Shown here piece by piece: positions 5,469-7,971 of a stretch of 7,971 nt of DNA (positions within the stretch are counted from its first letter, which is position 1; every line of letters begins with the position of its first letter). The notes below the pieces were generated by a model. That model had not been told where the DNA came from. It saw only the letters and a list, made by a program, of their open reading frames with translations, and did no database searches. Origin of the DNA: Deltaproteobacteria bacterium (GTDB lineage Bacteria > Desulfobacterota > Desulfarculia > Adiutricales > JAGVGV01); assembly GCA_015233515.1 (NCBI GenBank), contig JADFXS010000056.1, forward strand, positions 5,094 through 13,064, read 5' to 3'. Made by a program: the position numbers and the translations under genes.

Positions 5469-7171
5469 TGCAAACTTTTCGAATTACCGGACGCTTGAAA
5501 GCCAGAGGCTTGACTGCTGATTCGGGTGCTCCATTTCATATCGGCGATCCTGACCAATTTAGGGAATATATAGACCGACCTTTGTGGTTGGATGAAGATG
5601 ACCTGCCGGTGCTGACCGGATCATCTATTTGTGGAGTCATGGCCTCCCTGGCGCGGACCGTTCTGCGACTCAAGGGTTGTCCCAAGGGCAGTGAGGAAAA
5701 TGATCCATCATTTATAGCCCTTTTTGGATCATCCCGAGGAAGCGACCAAGGACAGGCCTCTCGCCTGGCTGTCAGGGATGGCCAAACTTCAGGAAATGCT
5801 GGCGGTCATATTTTGGTTAGGGATCGTAATGGCGTAAATCGCGAAAGGGGCAGCGCCGATGACAAACGGCTGTTTCATGAACAGGTTGTGGACGGCGAAT
5901 GGTCCTTTGATCTTGACTTGGAATATCAGGAAACCGGTCCACGAACTGAAAATGAAAGACGGCTTCTAACGGCTAATGATGACCCTGACCTCATGGGCCG
6001 GCTACTCCTCTGGGACGTTTTGAAGATGCTATGTTCCGGATGGACCACCATCGGCGGCCAGGCTGGAATCGGATATGGCCGGGTCATCCTCGAGGATTGT
6101 CGCTTTGCTATTTATGACCGGTCATCACCTCAAGCTGTGTTTGATTATGCCCTGAATCGCTGGGATAGCTTTTCGCAGAACGGGTTTCCAGCTGTTATAC
6201 CCGATGTGGATTTGCCCTCGGGCACTACAGATGGTTCTCTTCAGCTGGAAAGGATTAGATTTTGTTGCCGCCTTCAGCCGTTGGAACCACTTCTGGTCAA
6301 AGCCGGCTATACCAACGAAACTTATAATTATACTGGAGCCCAAAGAGGAAACAACTTGAACCTCGCTCCGTGGCGCGCGGATAATCAAGGCCCGTTTTCG
6401 GTGGATACCGGATTTTGCCTGAACTCTGCGGATAAACCGTATATTCCGGGTTCATCCTTGCGTGGCAGTTTACGATCTTATGTGGAAAGGATAATCCGCA
6501 CCTTAGCCGGTGACGATCGGGCCTGGAACTTGGAACAAGCTCAGGCCCATGGGCAAGAATTCAGCCGGCGGCATGAGTACATCGAAAATGACGTTAATTG
6601 TCTAGTCAGCCGCGTTTTTGGTTTTTCGGGTCTCGGCGGCAGAATTACCTTTTCCGACGCCGTGCCGGTGAACGTGCAAATATTCGAAAATCGACGCAAA
6701 TTGCTAGACCACGTGGCCTTGGACCGCTTCACCGGCGGTGCAGCGGATCAGGCTAAATTTAACTCCAGACCCTATTTCCCGCTTGGTCCCGCTCTGCCCG
6801 ATGAACTCGACGGCAACGGCGACTTGGTTTGCGAGATAGAACTCTTCGATTTTGATGACTGGCACCTTGGTCTAGTGCTGATGATGTTGCGGGACATGAG
6901 ATTAGGGCGGATTTATCTGGGTCATGGCAAAAACAAGGGGTTCGGGAAGGTGCGTTTAGAAGGAGCGACCATTGCAGCCTTAACCGTCGGCTTCAACCCG
7001 ACCGAGCTTAAAAAATTGTCAATCCCAGCTGGTTTTCGAGGCAATGGTCTGCTGGAAACACCGGCCGCGCCGGGCTTGACGGCGCGATTTGACTCCGCGG
7101 TGGTCGCTTGGCGAGGACAATTAGCCTCAGTTTGTTTAACACCGGGGATTACACCGGGAGGGGCCTCATGA
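5468..7171 (+). CDS. Double Cas7 (two fused Csm3-like RAMP units), type III-D
   Basis: One 567-residue chain with two complete Cas7 units, which should supply two adjacent backbone subunits on the crRNA. Unit 1 (about 1-215) has IDRPLWLDEDDLPVLTGSSI (35-54), a thumb region ending KRLFHEQVVDGEWSF (133-147), and the glycine loop TTIGGQAGIGYGRV (193-206). Unit 2 (about 262-500) has VDTGFCLNSADKPYIPGSSL (312-331) followed by RGSLRSYVERI, a thumb reading VALDRFTGGA (416-425), and the loop IYLGHGKNKGFGKVRL (482-497). Asp36 (bases 5573-5575) and Asp313 (bases 6404-6406) both lie 17 residues before the SS of the (P/T)GSS motif. They line up with each other and with Asp26 of the single Cas7, so both units may cut target RNA. 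A tail of about 70 residues after the last loop (498-567), rich in Ala, Gly and Pro near its end, is not explained by the fold. Its stop overlaps csx19 as ATGA. Confidence 0.87.
   Translation: MQTFRITGRLKARGLTADSGAPFHIGDPDQFREYIDRPLWLDEDDLPVLTGSSICGVMASLARTVLRLKGCPKGSEENDPSFIALFGSSRGSDQGQASRLAVRDGQTSGNAGGHILVRDRNGVNRERGSADDKRLFHEQVVDGEWSFDLDLEYQETGPRTENERRLLTANDDPDLMGRLLLWDVLKMLCSGWTTIGGQAGIGYGRVILEDCRFAIYDRSSPQAVFDYALNRWDSFSQNGFPAVIPDVDLPSGTTDGSLQLERIRFCCRLQPLEPLLVKAGYTNETYNYTGAQRGNNLNLAPWRADNQGPFSVDTGFCLNSADKPYIPGSSLRGSLRSYVERIIRTLAGDDRAWNLEQAQAHGQEFSRRHEYIENDVNCLVSRVFGFSGLGGRITFSDAVPVNVQIFENRRKLLDHVALDRFTGGAADQAKFNSRPYFPLGPALPDELDGNGDLVCEIELFDFDDWHLGLVLMMLRDMRLGRIYLGHGKNKGFGKVRLEGATIAALTVGFNPTELKKLSIPAGFRGNGLLETPAAPGLTARFDSAVVAWRGQLASVCLTPGITPGGAS
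7156..7163 (+). promoter_or_regulatory. Ribosome binding site of csx19 (decides the start)
   Basis: GGGAGGGG lies just before ATG 7168, with its GGAG core 7 bases away. The longer reading from TTG 7108 overlaps the double cas7 by 64 bases and is not needed. Confidence 0.7.
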
Positions 7172-7758
7172 CCCGTGAAACCGATAACCATAAAGTTACC
7201 TTGTACACATGGGCCTTTGATTGCTCAGGCCAGGATGTGGAAGATTATATTTCCAAGACTTGGTCATCGCTTCCTGAAAAAGATGTCTGGGCTCTGGTTG
7301 AACAGATGCACCGCTTCCAATTTCAAGGCCCTGACCGTGATGAGGTTGCCGGCCTCGATTCACTGAAGGAATTGGAGAAGTTTGGCTTGCGCGGTCGGAT
7401 TTTTTGGTCTTGGGGTCAGATAGAGTGGCGGCGTCTGAATCTTAATCTGTTTCGCGTCGTGGTCACATCCGAAGAACAGGTTTTTCCCAATCAGCAGTCA
7501 CCCGTAAAAGGCAACCATTTAAAGGAAGAAGCCACTTGGAGAGATAGCACATTGATATTATGGGGTTCATCCGATCAGAATGGTCTGTTTCGAGAGAAGC
7601 GCATCCAAGGGAGGGATGAAATCGAGTATCCCGCGGCTTTGAAAAGCGCGGCTAAATCCTTTGGCCTGGGAAGCCGTCCGGGCATGATCATCCGCGCCTA
7701 TCACCACCCGTCTGGCGAAGACTTGGCGTGGCGCTTTCTTGAACCAACATTGATTTAA
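7168..7758 (+). CDS. csx19: Csx19 (TIGR03984-type) type III-D accessory subunit
   Basis: Csx19 is a protein found with csx10 in type III-D loci and reported as a part of the III-Dv effector complex; it has no known catalytic activity. The 196-residue protein has the features I associate with TIGR03984: a middle block GLRGRIFWSWGQIEWRRL (73-90) followed by LFRVVVTSEE (94-103), then STLILWGSSDQNGLFREKRI (127-146), EIEYPAAL (151-158), and a final IIRAYHHPSGEDLAWRFLEP (174-193). It has no signal peptide or membrane segment and looks mixed alpha/beta and soluble. It starts inside the stop of the double cas7 (ATGA), which couples it to the effector genes. The family call rests on motif memory plus context. 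If wrong, it is still a complex-associated protein of unknown function. Confidence 0.75.
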   Translation: MTRETDNHKVTLYTWAFDCSGQDVEDYISKTWSSLPEKDVWALVEQMHRFQFQGPDRDEVAGLDSLKELEKFGLRGRIFWSWGQIEWRRLNLNLFRVVVTSEEQVFPNQQSPVKGNHLKEEATWRDSTLILWGSSDQNGLFREKRIQGRDEIEYPAALKSAAKSFGLGSRPGMIIRAYHHPSGEDLAWRFLEPTLI

Positions 7759-7767
7759 TTTTTTTAA

Positions 7768-7773
7768 AAGGAG
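7768..7773 (+). promoter_or_regulatory. Ribosome binding site of the last RAMP gene
   Basis: AAGGAG lies 7 bases before ATG 7781, in the 22-base gap after csx19. It is the strongest Shine-Dalgarno match in the operon, which fits a gene that is not coupled by overlap. The T-run at 7755-7765 has no stem before it and is not a terminator. Confidence 0.75.
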
Positions 7774-7780
7774 ATATCCC

Positions 7781-7971
7781 ATGCCGTTCATCTATCCATA
7801 TAATTTTGTCCCACCGGCTGACCACCCCCCTCGGAATTCGGATCAACCAAAAGAACAGGGACGCATCGGCTCTTTCCGCCGCTTTCAGCCTTTGGATCGC
7901 CATGGCCGATGGACGGGTCGGATCGAATTCACTCTAACAAATTTAAGTCCTTTATTTATCCCTGATCCACA
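7781..7971 (+). CDS. TIGR03986-type CRISPR RAMP protein, N-terminus only (3' partial)
   Basis: Only the first 63 codons are in the window. The N-terminus reads FIYPYNFVPPADHPP (3-17), then GRIGSFRRF (27-35), then WTGRIEFTLTNLSPLFIPDP (44-63). A start with YNFVP, followed by SGRI and a beta strand ending in a TPL(F/L)I-like turn, is what I associate with the TIGR03986 family of large CRISPR RAMP proteins. SPLFIPDP would be the end of the first RAMP strand. In III-Dv complexes a Cas7 unit with a large insertion forms one backbone position, and this gene is the natural candidate for it here, but the body of the gene lies outside the window. The start is fixed by AAGGAG at 7768-7773. The call is based on a short stretch and on context. 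Confidence 0.72.
   Translation, partial: MPFIYPYNFVPPADHPPRNSDQPKEQGRIGSFRRFQPLDRHGRWTGRIEFTLTNLSPLFIPDP

Noticed and set aside
7752..7780. T-run after csx19 as an operon terminator
   Set aside because: No stem precedes it, and it runs straight into a strong ribosome binding site for the next cas gene.

Overview
The window carries most of a type III-D CRISPR-Cas effector operon, all on the + strand, next to older chromosomal genes. The organism is a bacterium of medium G+C. By eye the flanking genes look richer in G+C than the cas genes. The general flavour (nucleoside hydrolase, CYTH protein, type III-D cas genes, strong AGGAG ribosome binding sites) would fit an anaerobic bacterium such as a Desulfobacterota member, but nothing in the window fixes the taxon.

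Left part (1-1330): the 3' two thirds of a nucleoside hydrolase gene, then a decayed CYTH-domain gene. The CYTH gene can still be read from a start at 705 to its natural stop at 1330, but only by crossing one frameshift and three in-frame stop codons. A 147-base A+T-rich gap (1331-1477) then leads into the cas operon.

Right part (1478-7971): seven tightly packed genes, six complete and the last cut by the window edge. In order they are cas10 (short, without an HD nuclease domain, GGDD cyclase motif intact), a Csm3-like cas7, csx10 (the Cas5-type subunit of III-D), a small helical protein that I take as the Cas11 small subunit, a double Cas7 made of two RAMP units in one chain, csx19 (TIGR03984 type), and the start of a large TIGR03986-type RAMP gene. 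Within the operon, stop and start codons overlap by 1-14 bases or are 1-22 bases apart, and every gene has a good Shine-Dalgarno site, so the genes are probably co-transcribed and translationally coupled.

Working model (inference from the families): Cas7 and the double Cas7 form the crRNA-binding backbone and cut target RNA, with an aspartate in each of three RAMP units at the place of the Csm3 catalytic Asp. Csx10 caps the crRNA 5' handle, the small protein forms the inner filament, and Cas10 senses target RNA and makes cyclic oligoadenylate. Csx19 and the TIGR03986 protein complete the complex.

The most interesting point is the architecture. The separate genes cas7, csx10 and cas11-like stand in the same order as the domains of the Cas7-Cas5-Cas11 fusion protein of type III-Dv systems, while two other Cas7 units are already fused. 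This looks like a partly fused form between ordinary III-D and III-Dv (and, more distantly, III-E). No CRISPR array, cas6, cas1/cas2 or CARF effector is visible in the window.
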